A stretch of 64,000 nt of DNA from Grimontia celer (GCF_900055185.1 NZ_FIZX01000001.1:310001-374000), one strand, 5' to 3'. Shown: positions 1 to 9,214, counted from the first letter of the stretch. Translations and numbers: made by a program. Notes: a model not told the origin generated them from the letters alone.

Positions 1-17
1 ACTGATGAATACAAAGG

Positions 18-57
18 AAGAGCAGGCCCTAGAATCCTAGGTCTGCTCTTTTGTTTT
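18..57 (+). terminator. Rho-independent terminator of the gene upstream of the window
   Basis: AAGAGCAG (18-25) pairs with CTGCTCTT (43-50), and CCTAG (28-32) with CTAGG (37-41), leaving a 4-nt loop and then a T-rich tract. It ends transcription entering from the left edge. Confidence 0.8.
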
Positions 58-125
58 CCAGCGTCCGTTGGTATGTTTTACAACCATAGACCTCGAATAA
101 ATAACGAAGATAAAGGAAGCCAGTC

Positions 126-443
126 ATGTCGGATAAACTGACCCAAGAACAACAAGATCAGTTGGATGCAGCAACGTTTCGTCGTTTCCTGTCTCATCTG
201 GATAATCATAAAGAAGTGCAGAACATTGATCTGATGATCCTGGCTGACTTCTGTCGTAACTGTCTGGGCAAATGGTACAAAGCCGAAGCTGATAACGCTG
301 GCATTGAAGTGAGTGACGAAGAAGCGCGTGAGCGCGTTTATGGTATGCCTTACAGCGAGTGGAAAGCCAACCACCAACTGCCGGCGACGGATGAGCAAAT
401 GGCGGCATTCAACGCACGCCAGAAAGCCAAAGAAGGTAAGTAA
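126..443 (+). CDS. DUF1244 family protein
   Basis: A 105-residue cytosolic protein of the DUF1244 family, whose biochemical role is not known. The family core is visible at residues 26-51: a DNHKEVQNIDLM stretch followed by FCRNCLGKWY, with cysteines 43 and 46. The length is normal for the family. AAGGAA lies 8 bases before the ATG and supports the start. It sits alone between two strong terminators, so it is probably monocistronic. The family assignment rests on the recognisable core; function is unknown. Confidence 0.85.
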   Translation: MSDKLTQEQQDQLDAATFRRFLSHLDNHKEVQNIDLMILADFCRNCLGKWYKAEADNAGIEVSDEEARERVYGMPYSEWKANHQLPATDEQMAAFNARQKAKEGK

Positions 444-460
444 GCCTCGACCTAAAAGAG

Positions 461-486
461 AAAAGCGCCGCTAGGGCGCTTTTTTT
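461..486 (+). terminator. Terminator of the DUF1244 gene
   Basis: AGCGCC (464-469) pairs with GGCGCT (475-480), extended by an A-run on the left and a T-run on the right. The A-run means it may also work for the convergent gene on the other strand. Confidence 0.85.
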
Positions 487-991
487 ATGCAGTTTCGCCG
501 GAAAGGTAGGCGAATGCATTACGGCTTAGTAACTGCGGATAGAGCTCTTTCAACACATCCATTTTGGGTGCAATTACGCGACGACAAAAGGGCTTTGCGG
601 GATTACGCCAGAAGTAGTTCTGTTGGCGCGCTGGTGTAGGATAAAACGCCACCATAGGCGCAACTTGGGTGACCACAGGTTTCACATAATCAGAAGCGGC
701 GCTTTCCAGTGCTTTCGAGCATTTGTCTATGTGCGCCGTATTGGTCGGATAGACTGCACTCGGGTAGCTTTCCCGAAATGAATGATTTGATGTGCAAGCG
801 TGTGAGTCCAAATGCACACGAATCACATCCTCCAGCGAGATCTCTTCCTCATCGATACGGAATAATACCGCCTCAACATGCTTACGATCTTCCGTGACTA
901 AAAATCCCTGTTCGACATTCGACACGCCTTTTAACGCGTTGAAGATGGCTTCCATGCACCAGTAACAAGTACCACTGACAGCAAGATACAT
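485..991 (-). CDS. MsrA-like peptide methionine sulfoxide reductase
   Basis: A 168-residue protein of the MsrA family, which reduces methionine-S-sulfoxide. The active-site motif is GTCYWCMEA (Cys9 nucleophile, Cys12) in place of the usual GCFWGVE or GCFWCxE. The family pattern continues with YPSAVYPTN in mid-protein and Q-Q-N-Y...NP...FC near the C-terminus. I start it at 991, not at the upstream ATG at 1015, because GGGAGG lies 5 bases before this ATG and the sequence then begins directly with the beta strand leading to the active site. It is convergent with the DUF1244 gene. The divergence from canonical MsrA makes the exact substrate uncertain. Confidence 0.7.
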   Translation of the reverse strand: MYLAVSGTCYWCMEAIFNALKGVSNVEQGFLVTEDRKHVEAVLFRIDEEEISLEDVIRVHLDSHACTSNHSFRESYPSAVYPTNTAHIDKCSKALESAASDYVKPVVTQVAPMVAFYPTPARQQNYFWRNPAKPFCRRVIAPKMDVLKELYPQLLSRNAFAYLSGETA

Positions 992-1089
992 ATCGCCTCC
1001 CATTGAACAGAACAAAATAGGTATAGAGTAGAACCGGAGATAAGGCGTTATTCTTTCACGTAGGGTTATTAGGGGATAAGAAGAGATAT

Positions 1090-1119
1090 AAAAATGCCTC
1101 CCACAGATGGAGAGGCATT
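1090..1119 (-). terminator. Terminator downstream of queC
   Basis: On the minus strand AATGCCTC, an 11-nt loop and GAGGCATT (1093-1100 with 1112-1119) precede TTTTATATC. It lies 23 bases past the queC stop. Confidence 0.65.
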
Positions 1120-1141
1120 AAGCATTTAGAGAGGTATTTTA

Positions 1142-1828
1142 TTAGGCGCTTTTGCTATCCAGCGACGCCATCACGTTTTCTTTGTCTTCGAGGTAGCTGT
1201 CCAGACCTTTCTGGCGAAGGTCACAGGCAGGGCAATCGCCACAGCCTTTACCAATCACGCCGTTGTAGCAGGTTAAGGTATGGTCACGTACAAATTCCAG
1301 CTTGCCGTATTTGTCTGCCAGTGCCCAGGTCTCTGCCTTGTTCAACCACATCAGCGGCGTGCGGATTTCAAGCTCGCGATCCATCCCCAGAACCAATGAC
1401 TTATTCATTGCCTGTACAAAGTCATTGCGGCAATCAGGGTAGCCAGAGAAGTCTGTTTCACACACACCGGTGATCACGGTTTGTGCGCCCAATTGATAGG
1501 CGTAAATCCCTGCCAGTGTCAGAAACAGAATATTGCGACCCGGCACGAAGGAGTTTGGCAGGCCATTTTCCTGAAGCTCGTGAGAAACCGGAATGTTGTC
1601 ACGGGTCAGCGAACTGATCGCCAGTTCATTCAGCAGGCCAACGTCCATCACTTTGTGCGAAGTGGCACCCAGCGCGTTGGCAACGTCGCGCGCGACGTCG
1701 ATTTCCTGCTTGTGGCGTTGGTTGTAGTCGAAGGTAATACAATGCACTTCGTCAAACTCAGACAACGCTTGGATTAAGCAGGTGGTTGAATCCTGTCCGC
1801 CACTAAAGACGACAACAGCTTTTTTCAT
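1142..1828 (-). CDS. queC: 7-cyano-7-deazaguanine synthase QueC
   Basis: QueC converts 7-carboxy-7-deazaguanine to preQ0 with ATP and ammonia, in the queuosine tRNA modification pathway. The 228-residue length is typical. The N-terminal PP-loop SGGQDSTTC (residues 9-17) binds ATP, and the C-terminal zinc ligands are Cys187, Cys196, Cys199 and Cys202 (C-x8-C-x2-C-x2-C). ITFDYNQRH follows the PP-loop as in the family. In E. coli queC lies a few genes from decR and mdlAB, as here. I looked for a preQ1 riboswitch in the 95 bases before the start and did not recognise one. Confidence 0.97.
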   Translation of the reverse strand: MKKAVVVFSGGQDSTTCLIQALSEFDEVHCITFDYNQRHKQEIDVARDVANALGATSHKVMDVGLLNELAISSLTRDNIPVSHELQENGLPNSFVPGRNILFLTLAGIYAYQLGAQTVITGVCETDFSGYPDCRNDFVQAMNKSLVLGMDRELEIRTPLMWLNKAETWALADKYGKLEFVRDHTLTCYNGVIGKGCGDCPACDLRQKGLDSYLEDKENVMASLDSKSA

Positions 1829-1923
1829 GGCTACATCCTTTACCGGAAAGATGGTTTGTTGGAGCAGGAGTTTAGCTTAACTGTTTGTCGAGCTCTATGG
1901 CCGCGTGATAATTGCCTGTGTGT

Positions 1924-2367
1924 TCATACGCTGAGGAAGTAGTGAGAGTAGGTCTCATCCTTAACGTAACCCAAGGACTCATAAAGCCTTTGTGCGCCAG
2001 TGTTGTCCGGTGCAGTTTCCAGAGCCAACCCATTCGCACCTGTTTCAATCGCCAGTGCTTTAGCTTCGTCTAACAGTGCTTTCCCTATGCCTTTACCTCG
2101 CTGGGAGTCCAGCACAAATAGGTCATTTAGAATCCAGCTTTTAGTCGCGGAGACCGATGAGAAAGTAGGGTATAGCTGAGTGAATCCGACAGCATGTCCG
2201 GCTTCATCTCTGGCAATAAAAATGGTTGAATCCCGGTTTTCAAGGCGGGAATGAATGAAGCTGCACGCGAGGTCGATGTCACTTTCTTTACCATAGAACA
2301 TACGGTAGAGGTTAAAAAGATAGGCGACGGCATTGACGTCTTCGAGTGTTGCTTTGGAGATGGTCAT
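1924..2367 (-). CDS. GNAT-family N-acetyltransferase
   Basis: A 147-residue GCN5-related N-acetyltransferase that transfers acetyl from acetyl-CoA to an unknown amine. The acetyl-CoA pyrophosphate loop is RGKGIG at residues 90-95, preceded by the beta-4 strand LNDLFVLDSQ, and followed by the ALETAPDNTGAQRLYESLGY motif-B region. The reading frame extends upstream to 2496, but the family begins at the ATG at 2367 (MTISKATLEDVNAVAYL); no good ribosome binding site is visible there. It lies between queC and the cysteine-synthase-fold gene on the same strand. Confidence 0.85.
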   Translation of the reverse strand: MTISKATLEDVNAVAYLFNLYRMFYGKESDIDLACSFIHSRLENRDSTIFIARDEAGHAVGFTQLYPTFSSVSATKSWILNDLFVLDSQRGKGIGKALLDEAKALAIETGANGLALETAPDNTGAQRLYESLGYVKDETYSHYFLSV

Positions 2368-2527
2368 AACAAAAAGTGCTGGTGGAGGAATCAGCGTGCC
2401 AGAATGGCATGTGGAATCGATGAGGGTCAGTGCATTTACACCTTTGTTGAATGGCTTTCGAGAGAGATCCCGTCGGATTGAAAAATGAAAGCGCACCGAA
2501 GTGCGCTCTTACTCATGTTTATTTCAA

Positions 2528-3598
2528 TCACCCTAACTTCTTAAGGTATTCCAGCGTTGGTGCAATATCACCAATGTTCGTGTTCACCCACTCTTCATTG
2601 AAATAGGTATCCAGATAGCGTTCGCCACTGTCGCAAAGCAGAGTGACGATAGACCCTTTTTCACCGCGTGATTGCATTTCTTCTGCCAGCATCAAAGCGC
2701 CATAAAGGTTGGTGCCTGTTGATGCCCCCGCTTTGCGGCCAAGAATGTTCTCCAGCCAATGCACCGTGCCAACACTGTCTACGTCTTTGATGGTTTCCAT
2801 ACGGTCAATCACGCCTGGGATGAAGCTTGGTTCAACGCGAGGGCGGCCGATGCCTTCGATTTTGCCGCCGCGATCCAGAGTCAGTGACTGATCGCCTGTT
2901 TTATAGAAATCATGGAAAACCGAGTTTTCTGGGTCAACCGCCATCAATTGTGTGTGTTGGCAACGGTAGCGGATGAAACGTCCAATGGTGGCTGAAGTAC
3001 CGCCGGTGCCCGGGCTCATCACAATCCAGTTTGGCACAGGGTAACGCTCGTACTTCATCTGACTAAAAATGCTGTTGGCGATATTGTTGTTACTGCGCCA
3101 GTCGGTGGCGCGCTCAGCGTAGGTGAATTGGTCCATGTAGTGGCCATTCAGTTCCTGCGCAAGGCGGCGTGACTCTGCATAGATTTCGTCAGAGCGATCC
3201 ACAAAGTGCGCTTCGCCGCCGTAGAACTGAATTTGTTCGATTTTCTTTTTCGCTGTCGTTCGCGGTACTACAGCGATAAAGCGAAGGCCAAGCAAGCGGG
3301 CGAAGTAAGCCTCAGAGATCGCGGTGCTGCCAGAGGACGATTCAATGATCGTGGTGTCTTCTTTGATCCAGCCGTTACACAAAGCGTAAAGGAAAAGGGA
3401 GCGTGCAAGGCGGTGTTTCAGGCTGCCTGTTGGATGGGTGCTTTCATCTTTCAGGTAGATGTCGATCTCCGGGAAGTACGGCAGATCCAGCTTGATCAGG
3501 TGGGTATCCGCTGAACGTTGGAAATCCGCTTCGATTTTACGAATTGCGTCGCAAACCCAGTGTGAGGAATTAGCAGGGACGTTTACTTCAGTCATCAT
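2528..3598 (-). CDS. PLP-dependent cysteine synthase-fold enzyme (Cds1-like cysteine desulfhydrase candidate)
   Basis: A 356-residue fold-type II PLP enzyme. Lys61 in GSLKHR is the probable Schiff-base lysine, SSSGSTAISEA around residue 88 matches the substrate-binding loop, and SPGTGGTSAT is the phosphate-binding glycine loop. The N-terminal sequence and the VDPENSVFHDFY stretch resemble the L-cysteine desulfhydrase Cds1 group rather than CysK or CysM (recalled family, not searched). It is transcribed divergently from decR, whose E. coli homologue senses cysteine and activates cysteine detoxification. I infer that this enzyme is the DecR target here, degrading excess cysteine to sulfide, pyruvate and ammonia. 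Confidence 0.75.
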   Translation of the reverse strand: MMTEVNVPANSSHWVCDAIRKIEADFQRSADTHLIKLDLPYFPEIDIYLKDESTHPTGSLKHRLARSLFLYALCNGWIKEDTTIIESSSGSTAISEAYFARLLGLRFIAVVPRTTAKKKIEQIQFYGGEAHFVDRSDEIYAESRRLAQELNGHYMDQFTYAERATDWRSNNNIANSIFSQMKYERYPVPNWIVMSPGTGGTSATIGRFIRYRCQHTQLMAVDPENSVFHDFYKTGDQSLTLDRGGKIEGIGRPRVEPSFIPGVIDRMETIKDVDSVGTVHWLENILGRKAGASTGTNLYGALMLAEEMQSRGEKGSIVTLLCDSGERYLDTYFNEEWVNTNIGDIAPTLEYLKKLG

Positions 3599-3690
3599 TG
3601 GCTTACTTCATAATAATCAAGGTTATACCAACAATATAATCCTAGATGCGAAGTAAAGTTTTGCCATTTTTCGTCTAAATGTCGCTCGTT

Positions 3691-3735
3691 ATAGAAATTT
3701 ATTCTATCATTGGCATAGAAAAAGAAAATATTTCT
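3691..3735. promoter_or_regulatory. Two Lrp-type dyads between the cysteine enzyme and decR
   Basis: ATAGAA-5 nt-TTCTAT (3691-3707) and AGAAA-3 nt-TTTCT (3723-3735) are similar A/T-rich dyads whose centres are 30 bp apart, about three helical turns, as expected for cooperative Lrp/AsnC binding. Both lie upstream of decR (3793) and of the divergent gene (3598). The link to DecR is inferred from position. Confidence 0.5.
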
Positions 3736-3792
3736 CTCTACTGTCTTAAGAGGGGATTTTTTGCCTCTTATCGCGGAAATGGTAAAGCAGTC

Positions 3793-4257
3793 ATGACAAT
3801 TTCACTGGATAATGTAGATCGCCAATTGTTAGATTGGTTACAACGCGACGCGTCATTGTCGCTGTCAGATCTGGCCGAACGGGTAAACCTCACTACCACG
3901 CCTTGTTGGAAACGTCTCAAACGTCTTGAAGAAAGTGGCATCTTGCAAAAGCGTGTCGCCCTTCTAGACCCCGAAGCGTTGGGGCTCTCGTTCACGGCTT
4001 TTGTCCAAATAAAAACCTCAAACCACTCTGAAACCTGGTACCGCAAGTTTGCGGATGTCGTTACCCCATTTGCCGAAGTGATGGAATGCTATCGCATGGC
4101 GGGTGAATACGACTACATGTTAAAGGTGCAGGTGGCAGACATGGCGGCGTTTGACCGCTTCTATAAAAAGCTGGTGAACAGTATTGATGGCTTGACCAAC
4201 GTGACGTCGACGTTCGCGATGGAGCCATTGAAATACACCACCGCGTTACCGCTCTAA
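3793..4257 (+). CDS. decR: Lrp/AsnC-family cysteine-responsive regulator DecR (CyuR/YbaO)
   Basis: A 154-residue transcriptional regulator. The N-terminal winged helix includes [19 protein letters not shown] (about residues 22-40), and the C-terminal ligand-binding RAM domain carries [16 protein letters not shown]. Both stretches match E. coli DecR (YbaO) closely, including the C-terminal [10 protein letters not shown]. In E. coli DecR activates the cyuPA cysteine catabolic genes and lies beside mdlAB, as here. The reading frame extends 38 codons upstream, but alignment to the family places the start at this ATG. The adjacent divergent PLP enzyme is the obvious candidate target. Confidence 0.9.
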   Translation: MTISLDNVDRQLLDWLQRDASLSLSDLAERVNLTTTPCWKRLKRLEESGILQKRVALLDPEALGLSFTAFVQIKTSNHSETWYRKFADVVTPFAEVMECYRMAGEYDYMLKVQVADMAAFDRFYKKLVNSIDGLTNVTSTFAMEPLKYTTALPL

Positions 4258-4344
4258 AAAGACTCAGCATACAAAAGCTTGAGCAATAAAAGTCAGGCAA
4301 GTCAGAGACCTGAAAAGTAAGTTGGCTCGCGCAGGGGAGGATGA

Positions 4345-6090
4345 ATGCGCATATTTTTGGAACTCGGGTGGTTTTTCCGAATGGCGTGGAAACGCTATGT
4401 CGGCGCCATTGTACTCTTATTTTTCGTCGCCGGTTTTGAACTGATCCCGCCGAAAGCCATTGGTTGGCTGGTGGACGGTGTCATGGCAGGCGATATCAGC
4501 AAAAACCAAATGTTTATTGCGCTTGGGGCGATCGTTGCGCTTTGGGTCGTGGTGTATTTCATGCGCGTTGTCTGGCGCGTGTGGCTGTTTGGCGCTGCGG
4601 CGCAACTCGGCACCGTGCTTCGAGACAAGCTCTATCAGCACTTTACCCGCCATGCGCCTCGCTTCTTTGAGCGCTACCGCACGGGCGATTTGATGGCGCG
4701 ATCCACCAATGATGTGAAGGCCGTAGTGATGACGGCGGGCGAAGGCGTATTAACGCTGGCGGACTCGTTGATCATGGGGATTGCGGTGTTGATAGTCATG
4801 ACCACCACCATCAGCTGGGAACTCACCCTGCTGGCGCTGGCACCTATGCCTGTGATGGCAATCATGGTGAACCGCTTTGGTCGACAACTCCACCATAGAT
4901 TCAGTGCCTCACAGGAGGCATTTTCATCGCTGTCGGAAGAAACCCAATCGTCGCTCAATGGTATTCGGATGATCCGTGCGTTTGGGTTGGAGTCCCAGCA
5001 GGTTGACCGCTTTAACGCGGTAGCGGATGACACGGGCGAAAAGAACATGGCTGTTGCAAAAGTCGATGCCATGTTTGACCCAGTAATCTTCCTGACCATT
5101 GGCACCTCGTTTTTCTGCTCGATTGCAGGTGGTGGTTACATGGTGGCAAATGGCACCTTAACCTTGGGCGAGCTGACCGCATTTACCCTTTATCAAGGCT
5201 TGATGATCTGGCCGATGCTGGCCGTTGCCTGGTTGTTTAACATCATCGAACGCGGTTCGGCTGCGTGGAAGCGTATTAAAGAGTTACTGGAAGAAAAACC
5301 GGACTTGGTGGACGGCGAAAAAGCCTTACCTGTAGAACGTGAAACCCTAACTATTGCTATTGATCAGTTCACTTGGCGCGGTCATGACATTCCAGCGCTT
5401 CGAGATGTGAACGTTGAATTAGCACCCGGAAAAATGCTGGGTGTGGCGGGGCCAGTGGGCAGTGGTAAAACCACCATTCTGTCTTTGATGCTTCGCTTGG
5501 AAGACCCTGTTCAGGGTCGCGTAAGCTATGGCGGTACAGACCTTCGCGATTTCAAGCTGGGCGAGTGGCGCGGCAAGCTGGCGGTTGTTACGCAGGCACC
5601 GTTTTTGTTTTCCCGCAGCATTGCCGACAACATTGCGCTCGGTAAGCCAGACGCAACACGTGAAGAAATCCGTGAAGCGGCGAAGCTGGCTTGTATTGAT
5701 GAAGACATCATGCAGTTCCCGGAAGGCTATGAAACGCTGGTGGGAGAAAAGGGTATTACGCTTTCCGGTGGTCAAAAGCAGCGGATTTCTATTGCCCGTG
5801 CTTTGTTGCTGGATGCGGAAATTCTGGTACTGGACGATGCCCTGTCAGCGGTGGATGGCCGCACTGAGCATCACATTCTGAAAAACCTTCACGACCGCGC
5901 ACAGCACCAGACCACCGTGGTGATTGCACACCGTTTATCGGCGTTGGAATCGGCGGATGAGATCATCGTGTTGCAAAAAGGGCATATTGAGGAGCGTGGC
6001 ACACACAAAGCCTTGGTGAATGCCAACGGCTGGTATGCCGAAATGCAGCGTTATCAGCAACTCGAACAAGCACTGGAGGGGGCGCTATGA
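4345..6090 (+). CDS. mdlA: ABC-type multidrug exporter half-transporter MdlA (SmdA)
   Basis: A 581-residue half-transporter: six membrane helices in residues 1-310, then a nucleotide-binding domain. Visible motifs are Walker A GPVGSGKTT, signature LSGGQKQR, Walker B ILVLDDALSAVDG and the H-loop VIAHR. The D-L-D-D Walker B has Asp where the catalytic Glu normally sits, the degenerate arrangement typical of one half of heterodimeric exporters. GGGGAGG lies just before the ATG. The stop overlaps the start of mdlB (ATGA), so the two are translationally coupled and should form a heterodimer in the inner membrane. The transported compound is not known from sequence. Confidence 0.93.
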   Translation: MRIFLELGWFFRMAWKRYVGAIVLLFFVAGFELIPPKAIGWLVDGVMAGDISKNQMFIALGAIVALWVVVYFMRVVWRVWLFGAAAQLGTVLRDKLYQHFTRHAPRFFERYRTGDLMARSTNDVKAVVMTAGEGVLTLADSLIMGIAVLIVMTTTISWELTLLALAPMPVMAIMVNRFGRQLHHRFSASQEAFSSLSEETQSSLNGIRMIRAFGLESQQVDRFNAVADDTGEKNMAVAKVDAMFDPVIFLTIGTSFFCSIAGGGYMVANGTLTLGELTAFTLYQGLMIWPMLAVAWLFNIIERGSAAWKRIKELLEEKPDLVDGEKALPVERETLTIAIDQFTWRGHDIPALRDVNVELAPGKMLGVAGPVGSGKTTILSLMLRLEDPVQGRVSYGGTDLRDFKLGEWRGKLAVVTQAPFLFSRSIADNIALGKPDATREEIREAAKLACIDEDIMQFPEGYETLVGEKGITLSGGQKQRISIARALLLDAEILVLDDALSAVDGRTEHHILKNLHDRAQHQTTVVIAHRLSALESADEIIVLQKGHIEERGTHKALVNANGWYAEMQRYQQLEQALEGAL

Positions 6091-7874
6091 GTAAACGTGA
6101 AACCCTAAAACGCCTTCTGAGTTATCTGCTCAATGACAAAGCCGGTTTTGCGGTGGCGGCTATTTTCCTGCTGTTTGCAGTGGTGGCTGATGTCAGCGGC
6201 CCGTGGTTGATTCGAATCTTCCTCGATGATTATGTCGCTCAGGATTACTATCCACCGAATGTTCTTTGGGGGTTGGCCTTGGCCTATATTGCGGTCACGG
6301 TACTCTCGGGTCTGTTGCACTACGCCTATGGCATCCGGTTTAGTCGTATCGCGATTGAAATCGTCCAAACCATTCGTAAGCGTGTGTATGCCAGCATCAT
6401 CAACCAGCCGTTGTCGGCGTTTGATTATGTGCCAGCAGGTAAATTGGTCTCGCGCGTCACCAACGACACCGAATCGCTGAAAGAGCTTTACGTGCAAGTG
6501 GTCGCGAGTTTCCTGCAAGCGACAGCGCTGATCATCGCCATGCTGACGGCCATGTACTTATTGAGCCCGACACTCACGGTTGTGGTGGCGATTCTTATCC
6601 CTTCCGTGGTTTTGGTGATGTACTACTACCAACGCCGTTCGTCACCCGCTTACCGTGACTCGCGCGACTTGCTGACTGACATTAACAGTGTGATGAGTGA
6701 GTCGATTCAGGGGATGAGCCTGATTCAGTTGATGGGACAGGAGCAGCGTTTTTCAGAGCGCTTTGCTGATTTAACTGAGCAACACTTCAACACCGAAGTT
6801 CGCATCGTGAAAATCAACGGCATTTACCTGCGCCCGCTGATTGATTTGATGTCTGGTGTGGCACTGATCTCGCTGGCTGCGCTGTTTGGCTGGCACGGCA
6901 ATGAGTTGATTGGTGTGGGCGTGCTTTACGCTTTTATCAGTTACCTGGGCCGAGTCACTGAGCCATTGATAGAACTGATGCAGCGTTTGTCTTTGCTGCA
7001 ACAGGCGATCATGGCGGGCGAGCGCCTGTTCGAGCTGATGGATGCCAAACAACATGTCTATGGTGACGACGACCGCGCCATTGAGTCTGGCACCATTGAT
7101 ATCGAAGGGCTGAACTTCAGCTATGACAGTAAAACGCAGGTGCTGACCGATGTGAATGTCTCGGTCAAAGAAGGCGGCTTCTTAGCTTTGGTCGGGCATA
7201 CGGGTAGTGGCAAAAGCACGCTGGCTTCTTTGCTGATGGGCTTTTATCCGGTGCAAAAGGGAGCATTGAAACTGGGTGGCAGAGAGCTCTCGACCCTGAC
7301 CCAAAACGCGCTCCGCTCTGGCATTGCTATGGTACAGCAAGACCCGCATGTCCTCTCTGATACCTTCCGCGCCAATGTGAGCCTTGGCCGTGATATTTCA
7401 GATGAAGCGATTTGGCAGGCGTTGGAACAGGTCGATTTAGCGGACTATGTGAAGCAACTACCATCTGGTTTGGATACTGCGATTGGTACCGGCGATATTA
7501 CGCTTTCCGCGGGTCAGAAGCAGCTTCTGGCGCTGGCTCGAGTGCTGGTGGATAAGCCGCGTATCCTGATTCTGGATGAAGCGACTGCCAACATTGACTC
7601 CGGCACCGAAGAGCGTGTGCAGCAAGCACTGGCAGCACTGCGAAATACCATGACCATTGTGGTGATCGCGCACCGTCTTTCGACCATTGCCGATGCGGAC
7701 AACATTCTGGTGCTGCATCGTGGGCATGTGGAAGAGCAGGGTAATCATCAGCAGCTTTTGGCGAATAAAGGTCGTTACTGGCAGATGTACGAGCTGCAGC
7801 AAACCCGGGCACATCTGGAAGAGCTGGAGCAAATTGCCTGTGGTGAGACAGAAACGCACGAAGGTATTGCCTAA
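6087..7874 (+). CDS. mdlB: ABC-type multidrug exporter half-transporter MdlB (SmdB)
   Basis: A 595-residue partner of MdlA with an N-terminal six-helix membrane domain and a C-terminal ATPase. Walker A is GHTGSGKST, Walker B is ILILDEATANIDS with the catalytic Glu intact, and the H-loop is VIAHR. The signature reads LSAGQKQ, with Ala in place of the first Gly; the partner carries the canonical LSGGQ, so one composite site is canonical and one altered. The start codon overlaps the mdlA stop by four bases. Confidence 0.93.
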   Translation: MSKRETLKRLLSYLLNDKAGFAVAAIFLLFAVVADVSGPWLIRIFLDDYVAQDYYPPNVLWGLALAYIAVTVLSGLLHYAYGIRFSRIAIEIVQTIRKRVYASIINQPLSAFDYVPAGKLVSRVTNDTESLKELYVQVVASFLQATALIIAMLTAMYLLSPTLTVVVAILIPSVVLVMYYYQRRSSPAYRDSRDLLTDINSVMSESIQGMSLIQLMGQEQRFSERFADLTEQHFNTEVRIVKINGIYLRPLIDLMSGVALISLAALFGWHGNELIGVGVLYAFISYLGRVTEPLIELMQRLSLLQQAIMAGERLFELMDAKQHVYGDDDRAIESGTIDIEGLNFSYDSKTQVLTDVNVSVKEGGFLALVGHTGSGKSTLASLLMGFYPVQKGALKLGGRELSTLTQNALRSGIAMVQQDPHVLSDTFRANVSLGRDISDEAIWQALEQVDLADYVKQLPSGLDTAIGTGDITLSAGQKQLLALARVLVDKPRILILDEATANIDSGTEERVQQALAALRNTMTIVVIAHRLSTIADADNILVLHRGHVEEQGNHQQLLANKGRYWQMYELQQTRAHLEELEQIACGETETHEGIA

Positions 7875-7890
7875 GCTAAAAGGTAGTTCA

Positions 7891-8532
7891 ATGCCGGGCG
7901 GGGAGAGCATGGAAAGCATCATCGATATCTGGACATCTAATCCGACAGAAAAAGGGACTACCTATGTGGTGCCTGACGGTTGCCGTGATGTGATTGTGAC
8001 AGAAATCGATGGTATGCAGCAGGTGCATGTCTCCTCGCTGTTTGAAGCCACTATTGATGTTGATATAACGCCAAACGCAAAAATGACAGGCTATCGCTTG
8101 GCACCGGGAACATGGGTGGACGAAAGCCAATTAATGGCCGCCACCGGAAAAGACATCGATGATCTTTTCGATAAGATTAATGCCTTTTCACGTCGCTGTA
8201 GCAATGTCGATGAGGCGCTTTTCAGCCTAGGCGAGCGGTTGGGTTCTGTGGCTGATATTTCACGTTCACTTGGTGTGAGTGAGCGAACCTTGCAAAGGCA
8301 TCTGCTCAAACACAGCGGAAAATCTCCCCAATTCTGGTTGCAATTGGCAAGGGCAAGACAAAGTGCCCGTGCCATTGCCGAGGGTGCACCATTGATTGAT
8401 ACAGCCTTTGATTTTGGCTATGCCGATCAGGCGCACCTCAGCCGCGAAATTAAACGCTGGTTTGGCGTCACACCAAGTGAACTACTCCTCAGAAAAGATC
8501 TTACTGTACAGCTTTACGTTCCCGGTTATTGA
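7891..8532 (+). CDS. AraC-family transcriptional regulator
   Basis: A 213-residue regulator. The N-terminal part (about 1-110) contains VPDGCRDVIVTE, typical of the divergent sensor domain found in short AraC proteins that begin with a predicted sugar/small-molecule barrel. The C-terminal 100 residues form the double helix-turn-helix: VADISRSLGVSERTLQRHL and IDTAFDFGYADQAHLSRE-x-KRWFGVTPSE. Two ATGs are possible (7891 with AAGGT 6 bases upstream, 7909 with GGGGAG close upstream); I use the first. It starts 16 bases after mdlB and is convergent with the VOC gene, with only 9 bases between the stops. Target genes are unknown. Confidence 0.8.
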   Translation: MPGGESMESIIDIWTSNPTEKGTTYVVPDGCRDVIVTEIDGMQQVHVSSLFEATIDVDITPNAKMTGYRLAPGTWVDESQLMAATGKDIDDLFDKINAFSRRCSNVDEALFSLGERLGSVADISRSLGVSERTLQRHLLKHSGKSPQFWLQLARARQSARAIAEGAPLIDTAFDFGYADQAHLSREIKRWFGVTPSELLLRKDLTVQLYVPGY

Positions 8533-8541
8533 AGGCCAAGG

Positions 8542-8928
8542 TTAACCTGCCACGGCGGTACAAATCTCTACCAGATACCCATTCAAATCGCGTACGTAAG
8601 CGGTGGTTTGTCCCCAGGGCATTTCTTCAACTTTCTGCACCAACTCCGCTCCTGTTTTCAGCGCATTGGCAAGGTTTCCCGCCACATCATCGGTCTCAAA
8701 GGCGATTTCAAAGTTGGGTGAATGCGGGTTTCCAGAACTTGGGTGTTTGCCGAGCGAAGTCATCAGCGCTAGTGATGAAAAAGAGAGTTTGGTGTCGCCG
8801 GTGTTCAGCTCGCCATAATCGCCGCTTTCATGCAGAAAGGCGCGTTCCAGTCCGAAGGCTTGTTCATAGAACGCCAATGTTTGTTCAACGTTTTCAACAT
8901 ACATAATCGTGTATCGAAATTTCATCAT
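8542..8928 (-). CDS. VOC-superfamily (glyoxalase/bleomycin-resistance fold) protein
   Basis: A 128-residue vicinal-oxygen-chelate protein made of two beta-alpha-beta-beta-beta modules. It starts MKFRYTIMYVENVEQTLAFYEQAFG, has FEIAFETDDV in the middle and ends VRDLNGYLVEI, where Glu is the usual C-terminal metal ligand. The middle of the start region carries AAGGAG five bases before the first of two consecutive ATGs. Substrate is not deducible; the nearby AraC gene might regulate it. Confidence 0.8.
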   Translation of the reverse strand: MMKFRYTIMYVENVEQTLAFYEQAFGLERAFLHESGDYGELNTGDTKLSFSSLALMTSLGKHPSSGNPHSPNFEIAFETDDVAGNLANALKTGAELVQKVEEMPWGQTTAYVRDLNGYLVEICTAVAG

Positions 8929-9214
8929 TTCCTCTCCTTGTTGTTGTTTTATCCATTCTGTCTTTTAGTGGAAAAGGTGTCTTGAAGATTTCCGACAGCC
9001 TAGAACGAAAGATATGCCTCGTAACTTTCAGTGTGATGAATGTCCCGAAATTTCAATGTATTGAGAGGTCAGTCGATAGTCATCATTTGGTCATTCCGGT
9101 GGAACATAAACGTCACCCGACAGAAACCGAACTGTCATTTTTTAGCCCTACCTTAGCCCCCGCTTTTTCTTTATTGGGCAAGAAAGCCCCTCAAATACAA
9201 TAAGGTAGTAAGAA
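8929..9214. other. Non-coding region upstream of the porin gene
   Basis: No convincing reading frame. It must contain the porin promoter and possibly osmoregulatory sites, but I cannot point to a clear OmpR motif. AAGGTAGTAAGAA precedes the porin ATG as a weak ribosome binding site. Confidence 0.5.
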
